NCBI GenBank assembly: GCA_027579435.1
Contig: JANBPK010000045.1
Location: 1 to 17,022 of the forward strand
DNA length: 17,022 nucleotides
Direction of reading: 5' to 3'
Source of the DNA: Candolleomyces eurysporus
Taxonomy: Eukaryota > Basidiomycota > Agaricomycetes > Agaricales > Psathyrellaceae
This document shows positions 1-9,800 of the stretch, in pieces. The position numbers and the translations under genes are program-made. The notes under the pieces are model-generated. The model was not told the origin of the DNA and searched no databases. It saw only the letters and a program-made list of their open reading frames with translations. Numbering within the stretch: position 1 is the first letter of the stretch; the number at the start of each line of letters is the position of its first letter.

Positions 1-57
1 TTTGACTTACGTCGTAATTTAGGCCATCCAGCTCCGAGTCGTAGATCCCTCTGTGGG

Positions 58-513
58 TCAACAGCTGGATTGTGAGCGGCCTTCCCTCCATTCGTGGTGT
101 GGATAGAAGTACCTAAGCTGCTTATCGTTCAATTGAATCGACAAATCGGAGATTAAAATGTGTGACATAACGTCACGGCGACTTTGAGAATACGTGTGAT
201 TGAAGACTTGCTGAAAGTCTCTTCGTTGATGCGGACTTTGTTAGTAATTGTCGATTACTTTTAGAAAATCTTCCCACAAAATATTCACGAAATCAGCCGG
301 TAATATTATTAATGATTGTATCTCAAAGTATTCATCAAATTCTTTGGCGGAGCCTGGGTATAATGCCCCTAGTGCCCACGCCAGGTCCGTGACCGTGTTC
401 CATTGCCGGCCGGCCCGCAGGATCCAGTTGCCGACGTGGAATGTCGTGGCCCCTTGCCCCCTCGAGCACTCAGCTATGCTCTTCGCCACCACATAGACTG
501 TCTGGTTTTGCAT
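58..513 (-). CDS. Uncharacterised protein, probable two-exon gene (3' structure uncertain)
   Basis: I do not recognise this protein. An ATG at 513 opens a 90-codon frame to a stop at 241. A donor-like GTAATC at 258, a CTAAC branch-like site and an acceptor TTTCAG at 211 would remove a 48-base intron. The frame then continues from 210 to a TGA at 58, giving 135 residues. The first exon reads like real protein (for example AWALGALYPGSAKEFDEYF) with mixed aliphatic and aromatic residues. An alternative is a longer gene leaving the window: a donor GTTATG at 171 and an acceptor at 65 would join an 18-codon exon that ends at a perfect GTAAGT donor (position 10). That exon is also open from an ATG at 91. 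The start is 57 bases from the derlin start on the other strand, so any promoter would be shared. No membrane segment or known motif is evident. Confidence 0.4.
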
Positions 514-570
514 CTCTGGAAAGCTTATTAAACATTCTTTACTGCCGAAACTGCTTAATACACCTTCACC

Positions 571-1552
571 ATGGACCAGATCATCGCTGAATTGAAGAAG
601 ATACCCCCCGTTACACGCTTCGTGTGTGTGTCGACGGCGGGGATGACGATTTCAGTCATGATGCAGCTCCTGGATCCCAAACATATTCTCTACTTTCATC
701 CGTGGGTGTGGGGCAAGTTCCAGGTACGCACCCGCCTGTATCTTTGTTTGAAGCGTTGGCGAATGATTTTATGTAGTTGTGGAGGGTTCCATCTAGCTTC
801 TTCCTTGCAAGCACCAATATCAACTTTGTATTCGAGATGGCGATGCTCTAGTGAGTTCTGACTCTTTCTAATGTGCAGATTCTGTACTCACCACCTAATC
901 TTTGGCGTAATGTTTCGCGTAGTCGAAACCTGAATCAAATCGAAACAGGACATTTCCTTAACAAATCGTCGGACCTCGCATGGCAAATGCTGTTTGTAGC
1001 GGGTTCTATCATCGTACGTCCCACTCTCTTCCTCTTGGAAATACTTCGGTTGACATTATTCTGCAGGTTGCGACGCGTCCTGTGGGATCAATCATCTTCC
1101 TTCATCCCCTCCTTGCCTCCCTCACCTACGTCTCTTCAGCCCTGGCACCACCGGGCGCCCAGACGTCTCTAATGGGCCTTGTTACCCTCCCCGTTACCTA
1201 CTTCCCCTATGTTATGGTAGCGCTGGACTTCCTCATGGCGGGACCTGAAAGAGCTGCAGAAGCTGTCGCAGGCCTAGTCGTCGGCCACATGTGGTGGTGG
1301 AGCGTCTGGGGCGGCTCCCTCGGTTCTCAAGGCGTCCTTGCACAGTACGGCCAGGCCCCTCAATGGCTGAGGAATTTCTTCGGCGAGGGTGGCAGGCCAC
1401 GTCCGCCAGCAGCCCCCAGAGGTAATGCTACAGGTGGTGCCGCCGCTGGGTTGCGTGCCGCGGGCATTGAAGTTGTGCCTCCTCGTCGAGCTGCCAATGC
1501 TGAACCGGAAGGCCATCAGTGGGGTGTTGGAAATCGATTGGGCTCGTCATAG
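571..1552 (+). CDS. Derlin (DER1/DFM1 family), copy 1
   Basis: Derlins are ER-membrane rhomboid-like pseudoproteases that help move misfolded proteins to the cytosol for degradation with Cdc48/p97. Exons are 571-723, 777-850, 923-1013 and 1067-1552; all introns have GT-AG ends and the frame is kept, giving 267 residues. The N-terminus has the derlin signature KIPPVTRFVC. The WR motif of the first luminal loop is W53-R54. The segment MLYRNLNQIETG follows the next hydrophobic stretch, and a GxxxG (G175-G179) lies in the last membrane segment. Several hydrophobic helices fit the usual six. The C-terminus ends HQWGVGNRLGSS, which matches the SHP box used by derlins to bind Cdc48, so this copy is DFM1-like rather than yeast Der1-like. 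The start is in a good context (TTCACCATGG). It stands 308 bases upstream of a second derlin gene in the same orientation. Confidence 0.9.
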
Positions 1553-1860
1553 TGTTGTAATATCCCAACCTGTATTCTTTTACATATCTGGAACGAAGAT
1601 GACAGGTGTGCCTAGACATAATCCATTCACTAGGCCATCACTATCACTGCCAGAATTTCAGGACTACGTAGAGCATCGCGAACTTGATCATTGCACTGCT
1701 GTGCATTGACACCGAATCACTTCCGAGCGCCCGACAATCCAGCGGTACCGTTACATCACTTTGACCGCAGTGACAGTCCTTTCTTCTTTACCACCACCTA
1801 CTTGCGACCAACTCATCGAGACTTTCCTTTGTCCCCGCGCGTCCACTGAACCGAGCCAAT
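1553..1860. other. Intergenic region between the two derlin genes
   Basis: This 308-base stretch holds the 3' end of derlin 1 and the presumed promoter of derlin 2. The last 100 bases or so are rich in C and T on the plus strand (around 1785-1850), which is common upstream of basidiomycete starts. I see no clear TATA box and no coding exon; the open frames here are short continuations of other frames of derlin 1. Confidence 0.5.
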
Positions 1861-2939
1861 ATGCCGGTGGTCAATCTTGAGACCCTCGCTAAGGACCTAC
1901 GCAAGACGCCTCCAGTGGCCAGATCCGTTTGCCTGGCTACGTTGGCGCTGACGTTCTACGCAGCCTCTAGACCGTGGCCCCGAGCCATGCAGCTGGTTTA
2001 TAAGTATGAGCTTGTGTTCGAACAGTACGAGGTAGGTCAATCCAGCTCGAGCGCCGCCCTTGACTGGCGGTATACGATATTCAAGTTCTCTTCGGTTTAC
2101 TTATCTATGCATTCGTTCTATAGGTTTGGAGATTGGTTACGAATTTCTTCCTTGGGAGTATGTCACTTTCAAGGACTCGCAATTATGACTTGGAGATTTG
2201 ACCGAATGCTTGCAGGTACCTCTCCGCAGCTTATCTTCCAAGTTGCCATGCTCTAGTACGTACTATGCGCCCATTCGATAGAGGGGCGAAGCGCTCATTC
2301 AGGTGTTATCTAACCCAGTCAAGCCGCCGATGCCCTCGAGTCAGGGCCATACCGAAACCGATCCTGCGACCTCGCATGGCAAATGTTCTTCGCCTGTATT
2401 GGTATCCTCGTACGTATCCATCATCCGCCCATACTACTGATACCCATATCAGTCTTCTGACGCTCATCACCCAGGGAGCAACCCGCCCATTCAAAGCCTC
2501 TATCCACCTCGACGCGCTCATCGCCTGCCTCTCCTACCTCGCCTCCGCGACCGCACCCCCAGGCTCCACAACCTCTTTCATGGGCTTTTTCACCCTCCCA
2601 CTCTCCAATCTCCCTTACCTCCTTATCTTCCTCGGACTCCTCAAAGGAGGGCCCTGGGGTGCTGGCATTGCCGTTGCAGGCGCCCTCGTCGGCTTCGCCT
2701 GGTTCCACCTCATCTGGAAGGGACTCTTTGCCACCAAGACTTTTGGCTCTACTCACCCTCCGGGTATCCTGGCGGAATACGGACGAGCCCCTGGGTGGTT
2801 GAGGGACGCGTTTGGTGAGAGGCGGCAGCCAACCAATGGTGGTGGGTTGAAGAAGGGAGGAAATGTTGGGCAGGGAGTCAAGTTAAATGTCGGGGGTGGA
2901 GGATGTTGCGGGTCTAGTGCCGCTGCCCTGTGTGGTTAG
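1861..2939 (+). CDS. Derlin (DER1/DFM1 family), copy 2
   Basis: This is a tandem paralogue of the preceding derlin. Exons are 1861-2031, 2124-2157, 2216-2255, 2319-2409 and 2475-2939, giving 266 residues. It keeps the family marks: KTPPVARSVC near the start, VWRLVTNFFLG with the WR motif (W59-R60), SCDLAWQMFF, and a GxxxG (G181-G185) in the last membrane segment. Exon lengths mirror copy 1: exons 2 and 3 together make 74 bases, as does copy 1 exon 2, and the next exon is 91 bases in both. The extra intron (2158-2215) splits a serine codon, AG/T. The tail is glycine-rich, with GNVGQGVKLN (241-250) where copy 1 has its SHP box; the aromatic residue of the box is replaced by valine. The acceptor at 2318 is close to a CTAAC and is the least certain splice site. 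Protein divergence from copy 1 is large, so the duplication is old. Confidence 0.88.
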
Positions 2940-3123
2940 TGATTTTGTGTACGCACTCGTAGTATTTTTACCAGGCCTATGAAGAATGCTTTGATGTTCG
3001 CCAAGTCCGGAGGACAACGAGGCGGTGTAATGTGGTAAGCGCCTAGTAACCCGGAGGAAGAGAGTTATCGTCGTCATATTGAGGGAGTATTATTATACAC
3101 GGCAGATGTTTGACNAAAAAAAC
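2940..3123. other. Convergent 3' intergenic region
   Basis: Derlin 2 (plus) and SEH1 (minus) end towards each other with 184 bases between their stop codons, which must hold both polyadenylation regions. An ambiguous base (3115) stands directly before a run of A. No gene is seen. Confidence 0.5.
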
Positions 3124-4692
3124 TTAGTTATCCTCCATGTCGACGTCCTTGGACTCGGGCTGACTAGCTGGTTCTTCAGCTGTCTGTTCAACCCCGATGC
3201 TCCCTGCAGGCTTCCAAACGCCCTCCGCGTTGGCCTTCCAGAGTCGAATTCTGCCATCATTACCAGCGGAGGATAGCACAGTTCTGAGAAAGGATGTGTG
3301 TGAGACGAGCTGGATGGAGTAGGAGGGGTGTTTCACGTACCCAGTAATGTTCCATTCAACGCGGCCGACAGCAGATCTACGCGGATTACAGATTAATCAA
3401 TGAAGCGCACGATTCCGGGAAGATAAGAAGAAATGGTCATACTTGTGCTGGTCAAAATCCCCGACGATGGTCGCAGTCCACTTCCCATCTTCATGCATAT
3501 CATCTTCGTTGAAATCTTCTGGGGGAGGCTTCAACTTCCAGATCCTGACATGACCATCTCTACTCCCAGTTGCCACTAGGTGGTATGATCTACCACAAGA
3601 AGGGGCCCATGCAACAGACGTCACCGAGTACGCCTGTTGAGCACTGGGGGCTCCCTGTTGGGGTGCACTTTCGTTTCCTCCGGCAGTAATGTGACCGGCA
3701 ACAGCTGGTGTAACGGATCCCGAAGTAGCAGGCGATCCGTCCAACGTGAGCAGGACATTTGACCTTCTCGCGTTGAGCTGGATGATTTTCACTACTCCAT
3801 TGTTTCCTGCACCTGCAGCAATGATTTCTCCCCAATAACGATCCTTGCACCAGGACAGAGTCCATCCTCCGTCCGCTTCCCGATTTCCGAGTGTCGCACG
3901 GGAAGGTGGGACGGGGGTGGACTGTTGGAGGTGAGCTTGGAGACCTTGGGCGACAAGCGGAGCTGAGACACCGTCTAGAGAGGAATGGGTTTGTGTTGGA
4001 GTAGCGAGAGCTGCTGTTTGTGCGCGTGTAACATGGGATGGAGAGGGGCCTGGCACGGCATTAGCGATGTCGATGTCTTCTGCGAGCTGCCACTGGGAAA
4101 GGGTGGGTTGATCTAAGCATTCGTATATACGGAGAATGTTGTCTGTTGCAATAGTCGCCTGAACACATTTACGTGAGGGTGTTTCAATTCGGAGTCGTGA
4201 ACCCCAACGTACCAGCTTCAAACCGAATTGGTGGGGTGCAAACTCTACTGCACGGACAGTTCCCCTGGCGTCCGGTAGAGCTATTCGCTCAACCCAACGT
4301 GAAGTAGAAGGTCCGGGTCCGCTGGTACTGCTTTGCTGCTGTTCTGCCGCGGTTTGAATTGACTGCTCCCAAATCTTGACCGTTCTGTCGAAGGATGAGG
4401 ATGCGATGATGGTGCCAAACTCTGGATGAGCCCAGCTCAGTTTCGATACAGGAGCGTCGTGAGCTTTCCAGTCATCTTCGACAGACCAGGTTCCTGTATT
4501 TTCGTCCAGACGCCAGACTTTGATTCTGCAGAACGGTCAAAGCCTAAGCGTTCATCGTTCAACCATACGGAGGACGACGAAGACGTACCGTTGGTCTAAG
4601 CTACAGGTAGCTAGCCTTAATCCATAGAAATCGTAGATGGCGTCTGTGACGAGGTCGCTATGGGCATTTTGGATGAGCCCAGTTTGGATCAT
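3124..4692 (-). CDS. SEH1: Nucleoporin SEH1 (WD40 protein of the Y complex and SEA/GATOR complex)
   Basis: SEH1 is an open six-bladed beta-propeller that pairs with Nup85 in the nuclear pore outer ring, and with Sea4/Mios in TORC1 signalling. Exons on the minus strand are 4692-4589, 4525-4213, 4158-3443, 3376-3341 and 3283-3124, giving 442 residues. The start ATG sits in an ACCACCATG context. Six WD-type repeats can be followed: DAIYDFYGLRLATCSLDQR/IKVWRLD; LSWAHPEFGTIIASSSFDR ending VKIWE; VEFAPHQFGLKLATIATDN; WCKDRYWGEIIAAGAGN; VAWAPS with LVATGSRDGHVRIWK; and GRVEWNITGTVLSSAGNDG ending RLWK. These match SEH1 rather than SEC13. A long Ser/Pro/Gln/Ala-rich insertion of roughly 70 residues lies between blades 3 and 4, and the C-terminus is short and acidic. 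The gene is head-to-head with the F-box gene, and its 5' end is duplicated as a relic near 12.5 kb. Confidence 0.93.
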
Positions 4693-4784
4693 GGTGGTCA
4701 ATGCCAAAGAGGATCACGACACCGCGCCCAATCGCGCGTCCGTAACGTTGATGGCGACATCCGCGTCTTTCTCTTCAACCATCC
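4693..4784. promoter_or_regulatory. 92-base divergent promoter region between SEH1 and the F-box gene
   Basis: Only 92 bases separate the two start codons, so the regulatory sequence for both genes must be shared or overlap the coding ends. No TATA box is obvious. In unit B the equivalent stretch is shortened by a small deletion and its SEH1 side is dead, yet the F-box gene there remains open. This suggests that the F-box promoter lies in this stretch and in the SEH1 5' end. Confidence 0.4.
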
Positions 4785-6181
4785 ATGATGCTCAGAATCC
4801 TTCCTCCAGAAATCCTCTCCCGGTTTGTCCTATTTCTAGACGCAGACGACGAGGAGGATATTCAAGCACTGAGAACACTGGCTGTCACCTCCTCCGTCTT
4901 CCTCCAACCCTGCCGATCCGTTATCTTCTACCATATCAAGCTCGATGACATGAAGAACCAAATACGTTTACACCCAAACCCAGATCGCAAATCCCCTGGA
5001 GAAAAGGTTCTGGAACTCGTAAATTTGGCGCCATGGGTTGCAAAATATTGCAAGAAAATCACCATCTACGACGTTTTCTACACAAGCTGGCTGTCCAACG
5101 ACTTGAAAGTGGCAGAAGCGCTCAATAAATTGAACCTGCAGCAGATCGAGCACTTTGTGCTCTATCGGGGCTACAGGACACAATGGCTTCTGCTTTCTGC
5201 CGAAATCAAGGCTGTTATCATGAAGATATGCCAATCGCCCGCTCTCTTCCGCCTGAGCGTCAGACGGACTCCCATATCCCTGCTGGGTGTTGTCAAACCG
5301 ACGCTCAAGCACCTCGAGGTACTGGAAACAGTCGCAAGTCTTGATGGGTATATCAAGCCTGTTCCTCGCGATTCGCCCTTAAGCATCCAGACTCTGCGTA
5401 TCCAACATGCCCATGACCTGGGTGGGAATATCGAATGGCTCCTTGACAGCGCGAAGAACGACATCAAGTTAGATGCATTAGAGAAATTGCATCTCGTTGC
5501 CACCAATGAGGACGACCATAGTCGTGTACCAATACTCCTCGAGGCCTGCAAAACATCGTTGAAGACCTTCAACTTCGACCCATATCCAGAGATCTGTCAG
5601 TCAGTCTCTGAGTTTCCATTCTGCATAATAAGCTTTTTATAGACTGACTCGAGCAACAGCTGACCCACGTTCACACTTTTTCGATATCGCAGAATGCACT
5701 GCCCTCGAGACTCTCTCTCTGAGGGTTGAAGCCACCACTCCGGACTTGAACGGAGAGCGAAACTCTGTTCAATGGGCATCCAACTTCATCTCGAGGATCT
5801 CAAAGTCCAATGTCATTCGGGTTCACTTACTTCTGGCATGGGAGTTATCAGATGCACCCGGTGACATCGAAAATACCTCCCCATCCCTTTTCTTCAGCTT
5901 ACTCGCCTACCACCTCCAGACACTCGGAACTGCAGTCTGCAATACCCAAAAATACCCCCGTATTCAGGAGTTGGATATCGAGCTCAAGTCGACGAATCCG
6001 GACGGTGATGATACCCCACATATTGAGCGCTTTGTGAAGCAGGCGTTCGAGTGCATACCCATGCCGGATTTGGTGACTTTGAGGGCTCAGCCTCGTAAGT
6101 CGTCGTTATCACAATTGGCATATTTCCAGAAGCTCACTATTCTTGTCTTGTATAGATACACCGGATGGATCTTGGTACTAA
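4785..6181 (+). CDS. F-box-like protein, copy A
   Basis: The N-terminus RILPPEILSRFVLFLDADDE, followed by LRTLAVTSSVFLQPCRS and IFYHIKL, has the shape of an F-box, the Skp1-binding helix bundle of SCF ubiquitin ligases. The rest (about residues 60-423) is a leucine-rich, irregular repeat-like region, as in the many F-box-like proteins of mushroom fungi, and would be the substrate-binding part. Exons are 4785-5595, 5660-6094 and 6156-6181, giving 423 residues. The final 26-base exon ends in TPDGSWY-stop. That ending, both introns and their phases are reproduced in copy B, which supports the model. Two adjacent ATGs open the gene (4785 and 4788). It is followed in the same direction, 681 bases on, by a NACHT-TPR gene. 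The F-box call rests on motif shape; the target is unknown. Confidence 0.82.
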
Positions 6182-6862
6182 GTGGCTTTAAATCTAGGCC
6201 GTTTCTGCGGATCTATAACCCTCGGCCATATAATCAAACTCGAAATATACTCTGCCAGTTTTGAGACACGAAGCTTTTGTTTTTGTTGACATAAACTCCC
6301 GCCAGAACTCGACCACAGCCTGAAAATTACTCGAGACAACAACACCAGTCGGAATTGAATTGAAACGACAAACGACAGCCCAAGGTCTGTAGAAATAACG
6401 TAGAATCTTCACGGATAGGCGAATACCTTGACCCAATCATTTAAGCCGAACAGGAGCTGTAGCGCTAAACAATGGTCGCCGAGCCCGCAGTGTTCAGTCT
6501 TCGTTTAGGTTCGTTCTGCCGGCCCTAGCGGGTTGTTGATAGGTGCCCGAGTGGGCGTCTATCTCGGACCGCTACCAGCTGCACCGTGTTTACCACGAGG
6601 AAATCATGAGGACATGCCATCAGTACTCCACGGGTTTGCAGTGCCCTCCTCTTCCCTCACGATCCCACCGTTCTTCATCGTCTCAGGCCATCCTCATACC
6701 CCATTAACAGCGTTTCGAGGGACAGGAAAGAAAGACCTCTTCTGGGAACATAACGGCATTGTCACGGTTATACCAGCTTAGAGAATAGGTACAGTGACCA
6801 GTGCAGCCTATGTGAATCCACTCGGAATGATTCCCAACTAACCGTGCGTCCTAGATCGCCCG
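6182..6862. other. F-box/NACHT spacer, unit A
   Basis: These 681 bases separate the F-box stop from the NACHT start and are clearly homologous to 14132-14948. They contain the F-box 3' region and the NACHT promoter. A minus-strand frame (6194-6436, ending in YRSAETA-stop) is open in both copies over about 50 codons, but I do not count it as a gene. No TATA box or RNA gene is evident. Confidence 0.5.
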
Positions 6863-9800
6863 ATGGAGTCCTTCAAGAAGTCGCAGAACGCGCATGTCGA
6901 ACAGTTCTCCGCGTACCAAATCGAAGGAGACTTCCATTCCCATCTTCACCGTGCAAATTCGGAAGATAAAAGTAAGCATTTCGACTCCTTCGCCAATGAT
7001 CGACTCCGCGATCTGGGCTAATCACATCGCAGATCTGTATGAACTCCTTCAACCCATAGATGATGCGTCCCACACGCGGGATCGAAAACGATCGCCCCCG
7101 GATTCTGCATGTATGCTAGGAACAAGGCTGGAGGTGATTCAAAAAGTGGGCGCTTGGGCGAGCGCCGCCATCCAACATGCTGGGGAACCACACGTTTACT
7201 GGTTGCACGGATGCTTGGGGTGCGGCAAATCCGCTATATCGCAGGAGATTGGGAAAAAGTCCGAAATGCAGGGTAGACCGGTGGCAAGCTTCTTTTTCTT
7301 CCGAGGCTCAGAAGATAGGAGCCAGATATGGAGGCTTGCCACGACTTTGGCGAATCAGATGGTAGCCTCTGTTCCAGAAACAGCGCCTTTCATACGGGCT
7401 GCTGTGACGGCCAACCCAGGTTTGAAGAACTTCCCAGAGCCCAAAACCTGTGTGGCCATGCAGATGCAACGTCTGGTTTATGGTCCGTTAAAAGCCGCTG
7501 CGGCACGTGGCCCAATTGAAGCATTGGCAGAACATCCTTTCCTCATCTTAATCGACGGCCTAGACGAGTGCGAGCAGAAGGAAGAGGTTGGGGAACTTAT
7601 CGACGGCATGCTCGCGTTCTTCGACGAAAACCCCTTCACCCCTCTTCGGGTCTTCATTACAAGTAGGATGGAGCGGCACATCCAATCGCGCCTCAATGCT
7701 CCTGGTGTTCGTTCGGACAACCTGGTAGATCACTGTTCGGACGACGAAATCACAAAGTTCCTGGATGTCGTCTTCCAGGATGCAAGGACTCGGAACCCCG
7801 TTATTCATGCGTACGTACAGGAACACGGGGAATGGCCCACCCCCAGCGAGAAGCAGACGCTGGTCAAGCACATTGGGGGATCGTTCATTTTCGCATCAGA
7901 AGTTTTCAAGTTCATAATGGATCCTATTACCGCAGGCAACCACCCAACAACGCCCATGAGCCGCCTTCCGTTGGCCCTTAGCATGAACCCTGGCCTCGAC
8001 GAGCGCTACGCACAGACATTGACGCGCTCTGAACGTCTTCCCCATTTCCTCGAGATCGTCTCAACTATCGCCTTGCTGAGGGCGCCGCTTCCGACATCGG
8101 CAATCGCCGAACTACTTGGCATCCAGACTTACGAGGTTGTCAACGTCCTGGTAAACCTGCAAGCAATCATCCAGGTCCCAGGAGCGGAAGACCTACCCGT
8201 CACACTCTGCCATACATCCCTTCGCGACTTTCTTCGTACTCAAAAACGGTCGGGCCGCTTCTTCGCACACCCGCGTCACCATGTCCGCCTCCTCCTTCGT
8301 TGCCTCGAGTGTGAACTGGAGCTTCGCCGACGCAGGCCCGGAGTGCTCATTCACTGTAGTGAACGTACACCGGCTGCTGCTTATGCTCTTAGATATTCAC
8401 TTAAACATTTGACCGAAGGGTGCTACTTTGTGGAGCCATCAGAGCTTGATTCTGCCATCCACCTGTGTCGTCAAGCCCTCGAACTTCACCGAGACGACCC
8501 AGAGCTGATCCATGCACTTGCCTGCGTGGTCGATAATCGCGCCTTCCTCACGGGGTCTTGTGTGGACCGTGCGGAGGCCGTTTCTCTGTGTCGTGAAGCG
8601 CTCGAGCTTCGACCATGTTCCCATCCAGACCATTCATTGTCACTAGACCATTTAGGAAATGCGCTCCTGGCTCGTGGTCAAAGCAGAAAAGCTTTGTCTG
8701 ACCTCGAAGAAGCTATTTCACTCCATCGTGAAGCGCTCAAGCTTCGACCATTGGCTCATCCAGACCGCTCAACACCACTCAACAATTTAGGTGTTGCTCT
8801 TTGTGCCCGTTATCAGTCCACAGAAGACTTGGCTGACCTCGAAGAAGCCATTTCCCTGCATCGTGAAGCGCTCGAGCCCCGACCACTACCCCATTCAGAC
8901 CGCTCATGGTCACTCAACAATTTAGGCGATGCACTCTGGACTCGTTACCAGCGTGCAGGAGCTTTGGCTGACCTTGACAAAGCCATTTCCATGTTTCGTG
9001 AAGCGCTCGAGCTTCTCCCATTATATCATATAGACCGTGGGTCATCACTCAACAATCTAGGTGTCGCACTCCGGGCTCGTTATCAGTGCACAGAAGCCTT
9101 GGCTGACCTCGAGGAAGCCATTTTCGTGCATCGTGAAGCGCTCGAGCTTCGACCATCACCCAATCCAAACCGCTCGTTGTCACTCGACTGTTTAGGCAAC
9201 GCGCTTCTGGCTCGTGGTCAAAGCACCAGAGCCTTGTCTGACATCGAGGAATCCATTTCCCTGCATCGTGAAGCGGTCGAGCTTCGACAATTACCCCACC
9301 CAGATCGCTCATCGTCACTCAACAACTTAGGCGATGCACTCTGGGCTCGTTATCAGTGCACAGAAGCTTCGGCTGACCTTGAGGAAGCCATCTCCGCGCA
9401 TCGTCAAGCGCTCGAGCTCCGAACACTGCCCCATTCATCCCGCTCAATATCACTCAACGATTTAGGCGTTGCACTCTGGGCTCGTCATCAGTACACAAGA
9501 ACTTTGGCTGATCTCGAGGAAGCGATTACCCTGCATCGTGAAGCACTTGAGCTTCGACCATTGCCCCATCCAGACCGCTCATGGTCACTCAACAATTTAG
9601 GCAATGCACTCTGGGCTCTTTATCAGTGCACGGAAGTTCCGGCTAACCTTGATGAAGCCATTTCCCTGCATCATGAAGCGCTCGAGCTTCGACCATTACC
9701 CAATCCATACCGCTCATTGTCCCTCAACAGCTTAGGCGTTGCGCACTGCGCTCGTTATCAGCACACAGAAGACTTGGCTGACCTCGAGAAAGCCATTTCC

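Noticed and set aside
2265..2474. The upstream part of the 224-codon frame before derlin 2 exon 5
   Set aside because: It covers introns and the 91-base exon in a different frame; the spliced exon matches copy 1 in length and protein sequence.
571..2939. Active rhomboid protease for the derlin pair
   Set aside because: No GxSG catalytic serine motif is seen; the WR and GxxxG marks and the derlin N-terminus fit the inactive derlin branch.
3124..4692. SEC13 rather than SEH1
   Set aside because: The first blade (DAIYDFYGLRLATCSLDQ) and the FAPHQFGLKLAT segment follow SEH1; SEC13 blade motifs are not matched as well.
6533..6781. Open frame of 82 codons upstream of NACHT copy A
   Set aside because: It uses a TTG start, lies in the promoter region and is not preserved in the matching part of unit B.
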